Source: Mycteria americana (Eukaryota; Chordata; Aves; Ciconiiformes; Ciconiidae). From it: a stretch of DNA of 64,000 nt. The notes under the pieces were generated by a model. It had not been told where the DNA came from. It did not search any database and was given only the letters and a program-made list of their open reading frames with translations. This document shows, piece by piece, positions 12,769-24,990 of the stretch (within the stretch, counting starts at the first letter, position 1; each line of letters begins with the position of its first letter). The stretch is taken from assembly GCF_035582795.1 (NCBI RefSeq), contig NC_134368.1, positions 42,523,501-42,587,500 on the forward strand. The letters run 5' to 3'. The position numbers and the translations under genes were made by a program.

Positions 12769-15700
12769 CTACAGGAATGAGAAAAAAATAGAATTAAGTA
12801 GCAAATGCCAAGTCATCGGAAGTGTTCTCATTGTACAGAACATGGATTAACGCAGCCCTATCTGAAATGATTTTTTGGTCTCTCTGCGCTAACCTTGTGT
12901 AATAACCACAGCTATTATTAGAGAGAATAATAGCTGTAGAGAATGGAGTGGTTTTTTTCCCTTGGGTTATTATCCTTCACAAAATTGGGGATTCAAGAAA
13001 GAATGAGGAGACATCTCCTGGTCTTTAACTAACAACCACATAATATAATGAAAAAAACAGAATGTATTTTAATAATCTTTGCATATCATGTGCTTCCCTG
13101 GATCCTATTTAAATGTCTGAACCTGAAAAGTGGGGTTTTTTTTGTTTGGATTTGTTTTTGACAGTTTCTACGGTGCTTCTGGGCAGGAGGATCTGTAACA
13201 ATCTGTCTGGAAAATGGACACTCTTAAACTTGAGGAAGACATTAAAAAGGAGTTATTAACTGAAGTGGTGTAATGGACAGACAGAGCCAGGACAGATGAC
13301 CTCAGTTCTCACCCCATGAAATGCAGAATTTGCCTATGGCCTCGATAAGACCAGCCACTGAAATACGCTCTCCCTCTCCTAATAAGAAGGAAATCCCAAC
13401 ACTGTTTTAGCTCCCTATGGAGATTTTGGGAGGATAAGCACGGATTAAGTTGCTTTAGAAAGGATATTTATGATGATTGGTTTTATTAATTTTTACGTCA
13501 CAAAACTGGAGAGAATTGTAAATAAGCTGTGAATCTTTGCTAAAGCAGGAGCTACCCAGACGAGCGACTGGTATCTGGGGGTTGGGTAGCTTCAACGTAC
13601 TCAATTTACATAGGCAAGTGTTTGAGAGAGACAGATGTGGGAGTGATTAGACAGTTTGAGAGTTTCCAGGGACTATGCATTTACTGTATCTGTTCAAATA
13701 AATTTCAGACTACTCCCTGTAAAATGCATCCAGGCTTTTCCCCTCCATGCCAAACATGCCCTGCCAGTATTTTAATAGTAATCCAGGACGTGCCTGCTTG
13801 CCCAGTTTGTGAGAGGGGAAAAAAAAAAAAGCTATGGATCAAATTGCAATTGATTAAAAACTCACAGAAGTGCTCTGGGTGCTGAGCGACAATCATACAG
13901 AAACTTCTCTTTAACTAAAAATACCCCACACTTCAAAAAAGAAGTGTGAAGACAAAAATAAATATAACACAATAAACCAATAAGAAATAGTAGCTATTTA
14001 AAAACACTTCTGAAAAAGAAAGGTGTTTTTTTTTAAATTTAGGAAAGATGAAATTGATTTATTTTGGGGGTTGTGAAACACTGGTAAAGTACAGTGCCCT
14101 TTTTTATCTTAACGTACGCAACAAAAAGCAAAGTCAAAAGCATCTCGTGCTCTGGCCGAGGGTGATGGCGTTACATCTGCCTTTCACAAACACTGGTTTT
14201 CACCTCCAGCATCCGTCCTTCCCCCAAAACAGCGGGTAAATACACGCACACACAAGACTGTAATTCAGAGGGATGCCGTCAAAGCCGACGGGACTAAATC
14301 AAATGGGTAGAGGCCTGTCTGCCGTGCTCCGTTTTGCTCTACCAGGCGAGCAGGTAGGATACTTTATCTTGCAAGAAGGGGATAACTGTACAGCGTACAA
14401 AGGGCTGTCGTGTCCTTACGAGGAGGCAGGCCTGCAAGAACTCCCTACGGGGTGGTTTGCACCGTGCCAGCTCCTCCTGTCCTTCTGTGAGAGACTGACG
14501 GAGCGGTGCTGCCCAAAACCAGGACACGGTGACTATGCGACGGCCACCCCACCTGCTGTAGGGCCTTGGAGGAAGGTGGCATCTGGTTTTCCTTGCATTA
14601 CAGCTGGGCACAAGGATCAGCCAAGCTATTAGGAAGCCACAGCTGGAATACTAGAAGCTTTAATAGGATAGCTGGTACAAGAAGAAAGGAAACTGCTTCA
14701 GTACGAAAAGCGTGCTATGAAAAACACTCCAGCCTTTCCGAAGAGAGCTGGCAGTCTTTCTTCTCACAGAAATATCCAGGGGATGCAATTTTTGAGTGAA
14801 GCATTGTTGATACTTTATTTTAGAAAGTCTGGTTATTAGGAAAGAAGAGCAGGTTTTAAGAACAGGGACACAGTTACCACTCTGGAAAAACTTCTGGCTG
14901 ACTTAGCCATATGTAAAGGCCTATTAATTTTATCATCTCGAGCTTACGCTGACCTAAGGTCAAAGCCTGCTGCTCTTACAGATTTCAATGGAAACACGCT
15001 CAGGACTTTAAGGGGTAAGAGTTGCGTGCATCCCCAAGAAGAACTTTTCAAGAGAAATATATAAATTCCTCTTTACGCCAATATTAAAAACCCACAAGAG
15101 CTCTTGTGGAGACTTTTCTAACATCTGAAAACAGCAGAGTGATTTTTTTTTTTTGTTCTGCATGAAGGCAAGTCTGAAGAGAAGGAGAAACTTCTCCATA
15201 AGATAATGGGCTTCGACAGTTCAGGGGGTTGGTAATGAGACACAGAACCTTTCATTTCTTCTAGGTCACTGCTATAACTATGGCCAAGGTCAATAGCAAC
15301 TGGAAGTCATTATCAGCTGGTGGCTGCAGTAGTTCATCTGAAATTAGCTGGTAGCCCCAGCGCAGTTTCAGCAGGACAGATGTCCATATGATAAAAGCCA
15401 CTATCACAATGTCATGTCTTCGGTTGTCTGAGGAAATAATCTATGCACCTACTGTGTGAAGAGTGAACTTACTCTTACAGTTTGTCCCTGAAGCTGTCAG
15501 GAGAGTATGAGCAAACCACGCTGGTCTGGGCATGTTTTTTGACATCGTCAATCTAGCATCTATCATAATCACTAGGCTCAGGGTAGGATTATAGCATAAT
15601 GAAATTGATTTTGCACAATTGTTTCTTTTTAAAGACCTACTAAATCAGACCCCTCTTGGGTACTTGTGCTCTACAAATAGCACTAATGGGACTAGAGCAC

Positions 15701-18700
15701 ATAAATTGAATCATACTTTATCAGAACCGATGTCAACCCAGAATGATGCTATATTGAAAACCAAAGGCGTATTCCTTCACTGGGAGGAATGGAAATTTGT
15801 AGGCACTGTTGATCTTTGGCATGCTTAGGAATCTCAAATAGAGTCAAGGAAACGGCTTTAACTTGGAAAGCCGCTATTCTCCCAAATCTCTAATACTTTC
15901 AGGTTATCTACATTTGTCTATCTAATTTCTCACATTGCTCCCATCATTGATGGGAGCCCAATTATGGTGTCAATATTTTTTTTCCCCGGTGTTAAACTCA
16001 CTTTCTTCTATTTCCAACCCACAGTAATGTTTATGGTATTACTTGGATTCATTCTACTCCATCGCTGCTTACAGAGATTTCTTAAAGGCATACTTGGCTG
16101 TTTTATTATAGACCTATATTTTGGATTGGTCCTAAAAAACCCGATTATTTAATATCACAGACTTACTAGACTTTCAAATAGTTGCTCAGATGTAGTTTAA
16201 CGTGTAGTCGTATATGTAATTAGCAGTATGGGAATAAGAATACTTTTTTGACACATGTTTATAGTGGTAGTTTTGGTTTCATTCATCTGAAAAGAATTCA
16301 GTTTGCATGCTCTGAGACTGCACTGCAATGAGAAACAAAGTGCAGGTAATGGGGATAAGCTGGAAATTTTTTCAGAAGAGCACTCCTTACCCAAAGTAAA
16401 ATATTAATGTCTTCTACTTGCCACTAAAATATTTAAGCTGTTTTTATTTGCCAGTATCCAAATACAGGTTGTTAGGGTTTCTATGCTATAAGAATATGGA
16501 ATCTTAAAACAGTGCCTGGCTTCAAACTGTATTTATTTGCGGCGCTTTGTAATCACTTCACAGCCCTAACTTCTTCTTACCAGAGGCTTGAAGATGCAAA
16601 TGACCATGAGAAGAGACTCATCCTTAAACGAATAAAAACCTCTTATCTTCTAGTTTTATAGGAACAGTATGACAGCATGGTAAGAAATGCTTCATGTTAA
16701 GCATCTTATAAGATACTGACAAACAAGGTCATTTTTCCTGAAACATGGGAAGAATTATTGGCAGGATGGATATGTGGCCATTAGGAAGCTACAGTGTCTG
16801 TAAGTGATGCAGAGAACAGAACAGAGTTGCTGATCTGCTCTCTGTTTTGTAAAAGGAGGCACTTCTTGCTTAACCAGACTACTACTATTATTTATTTAGG
16901 GTGCAATTTTAATAGCACACCATTCTCTAGGTACAGGGCTCTAGTACAGATGCAGTTAAACTGATATAACATCCTTTTCTTGTACAGTTTTTTTTTGCGG
17001 GGGGGAAAACACTATAAATCCTATTGCCAAGATGCTTTCAAAACTAGCTAAGGATTATATCATTAGGATTTTGGAGGTATAGCTGTACCACCAAAAATCT
17101 CTACTGTAAATCTGCCCTATATCTGAGGAAATAGACTATGTGAAACAATAAAAAACTACTTACTGTGTAGTCAAACGAAAACTAAGCCTACAGAAAACCA
17201 TGTATACATAATTCTATTATTCCAATGCAGTTTCTTAATTTGATGGTTTATGCAAACTAATCAGCTTGCTGTCTGGTTGGTATTACAGTTAAGACTATGT
17301 CAATACTTCCATCATAACAAAATTTTGTGGTGTTTCTTGCTGAGATGGAAATGCCTGCCTTGCACTGAGAATTGTTTTATGAGCCCTGTCAGCCTTCTGG
17401 AAATGAAAAATGAAGCTGCGCAGAGGATTTAATAGAAATCACACTGTGTGTTTTTTAAAATGTCATTTTTTTTTTAGTTATCTGCTGTATTCTGTCCACA
17501 TCAAAGGTGATGAGCCTTATAGAGGGCAGCTCCAGACCTGCATTTTGTCTTATGAACCAGCTACATTAGGCACCAATGAAGTGCTAAAGGTATGAAAGCT
17601 TCTTTCTTGCAGCTTGGGTAGGCAAAAAGATAAAATCGGAAGGGTTTCAAAGCAAGAAGGTATTATTATGGCATTATAAAGCTAGATATGCGGCAATACA
17701 GCCATGCAGACAATTTATGTCCTCTAAATATCTGGCCCATACCTTCTAACTTTATTACAAGTAATACCTCAGTTTCAAAGGGATTACACTTTTGGAAAAT
17801 CTTGTGGTGGATCTCCAATTGCAACATAAATAGGGTAAAAAGACACAGGCTAATAAGTAGGCACTCAGAAAAAGGGTTGGGGCAAAACCTATTTTTAACG
17901 GTTCTGAATTAGTTTTGTACTATATATAATTTCAAACTAGAAACCACTGTTGAGGTTTATCTGGCAAAGTCCAATTCCTGGCACTTTGGCCTCAGCTTAA
18001 GCAAGGTGGTGGGCAAGGCACAGTGGTCACAGAAGAGTGAAGGATGTGTGAGAGGAATCCTCAGTGCTTCAGGGACATGCATGTCCTTATCCTGCATGGA
18101 ATACGGAGTTTATTAGTGAAATCTTTAATCAAGGCAACTTGCTGATTAACCATTTAAAAAACCTAACAGCAGCAGCTCGGTAGCATTGCCAGGACTTTTT
18201 GCCCTAAACGAGGCTCTGACAGTTTCTAGCTTGACCTCCTGTTTCCAGTGATTTATAAAAATGGGCTGAAATTTAGCAGATCAAAGTAGTGTCTAAGCTG
18301 CTTATCTTCAATTTATAAACTCCTGCCTTCTTTGGGCTTACGGCAGTGCTTTTAATGTTGGGTTGGGTTTGGTGTTTTTTTGAGGGAGATTTTTCTGCCA
18401 CTTGTGATCTTTAAAATGTAGTAAAATAATAATATTTATCTCATTAGCAGCATTTCTCGCTGCTGTCATATTGGACAAAAATATTTCCAACAGTGCCTCT
18501 GTTAAAATGACACAAGCATCTTGAAGCACCAGAATGGCAAAACACCTTTCAGGGAACAGATCCAACACAGACACCCTCTGAGCTGGATCAGATCCATTTT
18601 CATTTAAATTTGACCTAAATAGCTGAACACTCAAAAGGAACATAATCCAGAGAGATTACCACAAAATTAAATTGGAGTAAGACCGGGTGGATTTTAAAAC

Positions 18701-18794
18701 AAAACTTCTCTGATGGGAAAACACAAGCCTGTGCTAAACTGAATATAGGCTCAAGACAGTCTGAACCTCTGCGATGCCCCAGAGTGACTCCAAC
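12769..18794 (-). other. GALNTL6 intron (last)
   Basis: About 6.0 kb between the beta- and gamma-repeat exons, bounded by AAG|gttgga and ctgtag. It contains a GC-richer stretch at about 14150-14640 with a 119-codon plus-strand open frame of no recognisable family, a perfect 8-bp hairpin at 13927-13948, and otherwise AT-rich unique sequence. No mobile element is recognised. Confidence 0.8.
13927..13948. repeat. short perfect inverted repeat (8-bp arms, A6 loop)
   Basis: CACACTTC, six A, then GAAGTGTG. It could form a small hairpin, but such arms are expected by chance in tens of kilobases. Confidence 0.7.
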
Positions 18795-18944
18795 CTTCCT
18801 ATAGCTCCAGTGCTGGTTTCCCTTCATCCCGTGACAGTCATACAGCGTGACGGGGCTACTGTGCGAAATGGCGTCGAAGCAGAACTTCCTGGTGTGAAGG
18901 GGCTCCCCGGGGCGGATGTCTTCTCTCCAACCAAAGGTGAAGAG
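18795..18944 (-). CDS. GALNTL6: GALNTL6 exon: lectin domain, beta repeat
   Basis: This 150-bp exon encodes 50 residues starting [15 protein letters not shown] and ending GNQHWSYRK. [12 protein letters not shown] is a recognisable GALNT10/GALNTL6 segment. FCFDA is the beta-repeat CxD-like motif, YDCHG has the partner cysteine, and GNQHW is its QxW motif. The acceptor is tttttctag. The donor is AGGAAG|gttgga, poor at +3 and +4 but with G at +5, and it is the position that keeps phase 0 with the next exon (YRK|DKT), as in the family. The surroundings are CpG-containing because exon GC is higher than in the intron. Confidence 0.93.
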
Positions 18945-21449
18945 CTAGAAAAACAATCAGGCAATATCATGATCTATTACTAGTCAAAAACGTTTAAAAC
19001 CACACACAAAGCTTGAGGCGCGTTTCCCTACTCCGCGCATCCCAGCTGCTGGTTAAATGAGATCCTGCCTGGGTACCATTCGGTGGTGCCAACTGCCTTA
19101 ATTAAAGTGCATCAGCAGTGACGTGGAATATACCCCAGGAAGGCACAGTCCCTACGGCAGGGAAGAAAACAATCTCTGGCGACACAGCACCGTGGAGAGG
19201 AGAGGGGATATGCTGTATTAAAGCCTTGAGTTACCCCAGGTACAGCCGCACTCGTATGCACTAGGACTACCGCTACCTAGCACTCAGAAAGCCTCTGCTA
19301 GTGATGTTCCTCTAGCTCTCATTTGGGTCTGAAGAAGCTACCTAGAGAGATCTTCCCATCATAGCATTCTTCCCATGTTTAATGAACAGTTTCCTTCTGT
19401 TGATACAGGACACTTAGCATATCCTCTCTCGACTGTCTTTTCCCCCCAAACAACACACGTTAATTGATCTTCATCCTTCTACTGTGAAACCTGTGAGCTA
19501 CAGGCAGCTTGTTAAAGCCCTTTTTCTCGCTGCCCGAGAGGAATCGTGGAGGCTCACAGTTAATAGAGGAATCTTTCTCAATCAGACACCAGCTGTCTGA
19601 AATGATGCTGCGACACTGCAGCCTTTCAGTCCTCAGATGAAGGTGACAGGTCTGACAGCACCAAATTTAAAGATGCAGAGTGCATTTTCCTTTCCCGTGG
19701 ACCAATCCTTGCAGAAAACAGGTTGCAGGTTGTAAATTGCTACCTAGAAGCTCTGCTGAGAGCTATGAGAGGTTTTATTCTTTCCTTTTTTTTTTTGGTG
19801 TCAGTGCTATTCTTCGGCTTTCTCCATGACTTTTGATTTTCCATAGTACAAACGGAAACATAACATTGAGAAAGTGAAGCTCTCTTTAAACGAGCAAACT
19901 TTGCTAGTGGAAACTGGCTGTGATGGTTTCTGTGGAACTGCACTCAGGCTCGTTATCCGGAGGAGCGGCTCCCCACGCCGTGCTCAGACTGCCTCCAGCA
20001 CCGCGGCTGCCTCATCTCAGGGTTGCTTCGGTCCTAGCACCCTGCTCCCTGCAGCGTGTACGTTCCCCGATAGAACCAGTATCTACAAACCCAAACTGAA
20101 GCTTGGTGTCTTATGGGTCTGATCCTGAATACTTCTGTTGCATTTCCCAGGTTTGACCCATTTCGTTATGATAGCTATCTTCTTTCCATGGTCTTCATAA
20201 AAGATACAGCTTTTAAAAATGCTCATCTTCAATGCTGTACCATCCTCCAAATGCCACATTTGAGAGGCGCTGCTGTTTCCCTCAGCTTGCAGGCACAAAA
20301 TACAAGCATATATCTGAAGATTTACCCCTTTTTTTGTGTGTGTCTCACTGTAAGCCCTTGTTCTCTCTGTTAGCTGCTGTCACTCCCTATTTACTTCTGT
20401 GTTACAGGTTTTCTAGACAGCATTTTCTCGGTCTGCCCCCGTGTCCTGCTTATTTCTTCTTTCTCCCAGAGTGCATTTTTCATTTATCTGCAGTAAAATG
20501 CAGCGGGCAGCTTTAACTTCATTTTCAAACCAAATCCTGCTTTTTAAAAGGTTAAGTCTTTTTCCACTCTTCTTCATGTTTCTTGGAAGCAGCATCATGG
20601 ACTCCCTACAAAGATAACTTATCATTTCACAAGCAAACTCAGAAGTAAGATTTGGTACAGAAAAAAGCTACATTGCTGCTTCTTTAGAAAAAGAGAAGCC
20701 TGACGTGATTTTCCCATAAGGAAAAAACAACAAAAGCCATTTCCTTTCTCTTACCCTTTACCTTTCTACAGCTCAGTAATAAACCTAGAGCTCAAAGCGA
20801 TGAATAACAAATACCTAGAGGAACGGCGTGGAACTGTGGTTCTGCGACATCCTCGCTCTCATCACTACTACAAGAGAGAGATCCTCTTGCAGGACCTTCC
20901 TCAGCTTTCCCAGCGGGTGGCTCTCCAAATTTCTCATTCTGTGCATGACTGGTGAGCTGAGGGGCCAATTCCTGCTGCTCTCTGGACCTTGGCCTGAGGA
21001 CGACTACCCCACTGAATGCATCGGTACACCTGAAAGAGCTCAAGCTAGCTTTTAAATCAGATCATACTGATTCAGGGCATCCTTTTGCCCTTTCCACTCC
21101 TACGTGGTTTCTGAAGACCGCCAGGGCCGCGTCCTGTTTGAAAGCCAAGACGTGGTAACAGATAGGGGTTTTTTATTCCCTTCCACTGAAAACCAGGATC
21201 TTGTAATACTAGATCTCAATGTTTAGACTAGCACATATTCTTTTTCCTCTTTCTTAGCCTCCTGTTTTGTAAAACAGTTTCATTTTTAAATCGACAAGTA
21301 CATTTTCTCCCTAGTGATACTATTATAAAATCAACCTTGTTGGGACAGAAACACAGTTTTAGGACTAGGAGGGAGAAGAGAAAAAAATTGATCAGAAAAA
21401 AGGTTATACTTCTCTGTACACCCAATTAATATTAAAATCTTGTACTTAC

Positions 21450-21500
21450 AGATAAAATTTGAAGGCCTATGGTCCTTCCAATCTCATAATTCTATGCTAT
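21450..21500 (+). mobile_element. possible old CR1 3' tail
   Basis: The segment GAAGGCCTATGGTCC-TTCCAA followed by ATAATTCTATGCTAT resembles the CR1 3' terminus (GGTCCCTTCCAA... ATTCTATG). Only about 50 bp is recognisable, so this could be a very short 5'-truncated insertion or chance similarity. Confidence 0.45.
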
Positions 21501-24047
21501 CCTCTATTATACAGCAAATTCTCTCTATTTAACACTAAATCTGGCTGATACAAAAATTATCTTTCCTCTGCATAATGTGCGACAATGCTACATGTTATTA
21601 GCTAAAGTCCTGGGTACATAATGCTCTGCTTTGCCGCCACCTGTCACTTTGGATTTTGTTGTTCCTTTGACCTAAGCTTTGTACCCTTCATTCACTCCTG
21701 TCTGCTTGTTGATTTGAAACAAGGCTGCACCTAAATTTCCAGACACATTATTAACAAACAGCAGGCTGGCTCTTCACCTTCCCTCTGTGGGGCTGCTGTT
21801 CACTGCTCCCTGCTGGACCCAAGAAACCCTCTGTCCTGGCTCAGCAGATGCTCATTCTCCTCCTCCACCTTCTCTCCTACCACAGAGCCTGTAAAACATG
21901 GCCCCATCCTCTGCATTTGCAACCAAGCAGCCCCTCAGCCCTCATGCTTTAGCTTTTCATGCAGCCTAGCCCTGTCATGCAGTAACTGGGGAAAATACGG
22001 CTTCCCAGCTTCGTTTATAATTGGCACGGGGCCTGAAAAATAATTGCCTGATACAGCCATTGGCTTGGGACCATCTATAGGACAAAGGCCCTTTTGATAC
22101 CATTAATGCTTTCCAGCCTGACAACGTTGTTCAGTTACTTGCTGCCTGGCTGGGGTCCGTCAGCTGCCCTTGCGCTTTGACTACGGCGTTAAGACTTGAG
22201 CGGACAACATGTGCCCCGCACAAAGATGAAACGCCGTGTTTCAGAACTGGGCTCTGACTTGAACTATACCTCCAAGTACAGAAGAAAGAGCTGGGCAGGC
22301 TGCGTGGCTGCTTGCTGGGCTGTGTTAGAGATGATGCCTGTCCACCTACTCCCTGGCCAGGCTGGGGGATTTGAGAAGATAGAGCGATGCCTGTCATTTT
22401 CCTTTGCTGCTGGTTATCACCCCAGTGGAGCCCCAGCTTCCCCTGAAGCCAGAAGTTAGCTCTGGGAAGACAGACTTGGAAGAACACCATGCCGTGCCAT
22501 CCTCCTGCCCCTTTCCTTCCCCTCTGTTTTTTAATTCTGGGGAAGTTTCCAGAAACCACAGCGACACTCATCCTCGCTTCCCACCCTTCTCCTGTTCACC
22601 AGAAAGCCTGCAAGTGCCCCATGAACATTTTGTCTGCTGTTTGCCCGCCGGGGCTCGTACAGCCCTGGGGTGGAAGGTCTCCTCCTTCTCCTGGGGGCTG
22701 CTACAGGGCTGCGTGCCCCAGCACAGCTGCTGAGGCTGTCACCTTTTAGCTCCTGCCCTTGTAACGTGACACGCGTCAAGTGGCACAAAGGATCATATCT
22801 CTATCTAGCGTCAGCACCGACACCTGCTGCACCGATCACATCAAGCTACTATATTTTGCCACTGAACTCCCTGTAAATTTATACCAGAAGTTACAAGACC
22901 AGCTCAGTTTCAATTCGTGCTATTTGAAATATGATAACAAAATGCTTGATATTTTCATTAATACTGCTAATTTCTACTGGCATATATAGAAATCATGTAG
23001 GCAACAAACTCAAGAAGATACAAGCAATAAAGAGGAGCTCTCTGAGGGTTGGTCAGGTGTTCGGCAGTTGTTCCCAAACACTCTTCAACAAAGTTAATCT
23101 TCACAGCTTACTGTGGTGCAAGTGGAAGATCACAACCCTTCTCCTCGGGACATGTTTCGTTAGACTGTGGTCTTACATGTGCTAATGTTCCTGACCGGGC
23201 AGCCTTTGGGATTGAGTATGGAGAGCTAGTCAAGAAATTTCCACCCAAAATATACCAATCTAAAACACACTTTTGTGGGAGTTTTTTCACTTCTGTCCAC
23301 TGTCACCAACACAGAGACAGATTTTACTTGCCAGGTTGGAAGGTGAGATTTTGCCCTGCAGGTTCCTGGGGGCTACAGGGCACGGAGGTGTTGGCTACGG
23401 CTGGAGTAGTGGAAGCCCAAGTGCTAACACAAGTGCGCACAGTCCCTCCACTGTGAGCCCAGGGAAACTTCAGGAAAAAGGGGAAAAAGGATGCTATCTT
23501 GTTTCTGAAAAAAATCCCCCAAGCCCTGCATCACCAAAATATTTTGACCTTCTAAAATTAAAATTTTTCAGAATTTCTTTTCTAGAGGAAAACTGAAGGT
23601 TCTCCTCTGGATGAAATATTTTGCACATACTGTAACTTCCTATGGGATAGAAATTGCGAGTTTTAGCCAGGCCTACTCCCTCGTTCGCCTCATCTTTTAG
23701 TTTATAAGATTCTGTAATTCTTTCCTTTCTTTCTCACCTTTATCTTTAAAATCTGTACCTTGCACAAACTCACCCTTGAAATCTATCAGTCGGATGAACG
23801 TGTCTCATACCAGGAGTCTGAATACTTGAGTAAACTTCGTTTCTCTTTGTTTCTAAACTAATCCAGAAACCAAGAGGATATTACCACTACTAAAATTATG
23901 CAAATAAAAAGTTGCCCAGCAATACAGTAGTAGATGTTATGCCAGGTCCTTATCTGGTAAGGTAAGACACAAAATCATCTTTCTTCTAAAACTTCTATTT
24001 TCTAGTTTTAGAAAATGAAGTTCCTTTCTAGGAGAAAGTAAAATTAC

Positions 24048-24067
24048 ATTTATTTATTTATTTATTA
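24048..24067. repeat. (ATTT)n microsatellite
   Basis: About five ATTT units at the start of an AT-rich block running to about 24130. Confidence 0.85.
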
Positions 24068-24457
24068 TAAGAAATTCCATTATATTTACTTATATTATTT
24101 ATATCTATAAATACATTATAATTTCATTTAGTTATTACCCTAATTATCTGCTAAGATTCTTTAACATTTCTTGCATGATTTCTAGGATTTTGATTGACAA
24201 GTGGATAAACTGTCGGTAACTGTGTTCCTACCAGTGGGCCGAACAACCTTTGAATGCAGTGCTCCCTCCTGGGAAAAAAAAAAAACCCAAACAAAACCAG
24301 CCCCCCCCCAAACCCCCCAACAAACGAATCCAGACGAAAGAAAAGAGATTGTTTTAAGGGTTAAAGAGTGTCAGAGCTGCCAGTGCATTAAGCTGCCTTT
24401 GGGTCGAGCCGCCTTCCTCTTGTCCGGAGCTGCCCTCTGCTGCCCGGCTGCCGACTT

Positions 24458-24458
<1 letters not shown>

Positions 24459-24511
<53 letters not shown>

Positions 24512-24617
24512 CCAGCAGCAGCAGCAGCAGCACCAGCACCAGCAGCACCAGCACCAGCACCAGCAGCAGCAGCAGCAGCACCAGCACCAGCAGCACCAGC
24601 ACCAGCAGCAGCAGCAC

Positions 24618-24658
<41 letters not shown>

Positions 24659-24704
24659 CCAGCAGCACCAGCACCAGCAGCAGCAGGAGGAGGAGGAGGA
24701 GGAG
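24459..24704. repeat. compound triplet repeat (CAG)n/(CAC)n then (GAG)6
   Basis: A 228-bp uninterrupted triplet tract begins with 17 pure CAG units (24459-24509), followed by CAG units broken by single CAC units in a higher-order pattern (CACCAGCAC, CACCAGCAG), to 24686. Six GAG units follow (24687-24704). On the GALNTL6 strand it reads CTC then CTG/GTG, so the pre-mRNA intron would carry CUG repeats. Because CAG repeats hold no stop in any frame, open frames of 109 to 253 codons cross the tract on both strands; the plus-strand one (24201-24962) would give a Gln/His-rich stretch. None has a recognisable flanking domain, so I treat them as by-products of the repeat. Confidence 0.95.
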
Positions 24705-24990
24705 GCACGCCTGGCAAGGCGCATTGCCCCCGCCCCGCCTCGGCAGCCCGGAGAAGTCACTGAACTGTTCAGCAAACTGGATGAAATGGCTTGGCTTGGG
24801 TCTTGGCAGACCTTTCCCAACGCAACCGCGGGCCCGGGTGGGCGCGGTGTTCCCTTGCGGTGCTTTCCACGCTGTCCTGCAGGGAGAAGGTACGCGCCGT
24901 TCCGCACCGGCCCGGCAGAAGTAATTCATGCTGTCCCTGCAGCACGCATTGAGGCTTCCTAGTTCTGGTTCTGCGCTCCGAGGAGCTGGC
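24700..24990. promoter_or_regulatory. CpG-rich patch next to the triplet tract
   Basis: By eye this 290-bp stretch holds some two dozen CpG dinucleotides (for example CCGCGGGCCCGGG and GGTACGCGCCG), far more than the AT-rich intron around it. Together with the GC-rich upstream side (from about 24380) it resembles a small CpG island and could be a promoter, an enhancer or an exon of a non-coding transcript. A sequence resembling a splice donor, GGAGAAG|GTACGC, lies at about 24890. No expression evidence is available. Confidence 0.45.

Noticed and set aside
14273..14632. 119-codon plus-strand open frame in the last intron
   Set aside because: It lies in a GC-richer patch where stops are rare, overlaps a 90-codon frame on the other strand, and has no recognisable family or splice context.
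22131..22571. 146-codon minus-strand open frame and overlapping plus-strand frames
   Set aside because: Several frames are open at once in GC-rich sequence, which points to composition; no conserved motif seen.
24354..24929. Minus-strand poly-leucine, poly-alanine and poly-cysteine open frames across the triplet tract
   Set aside because: They are the other reading frames of the CTG repeat, which contains no stop codon; the flanks show no domain, signal peptide or splice structure that would support a protein.
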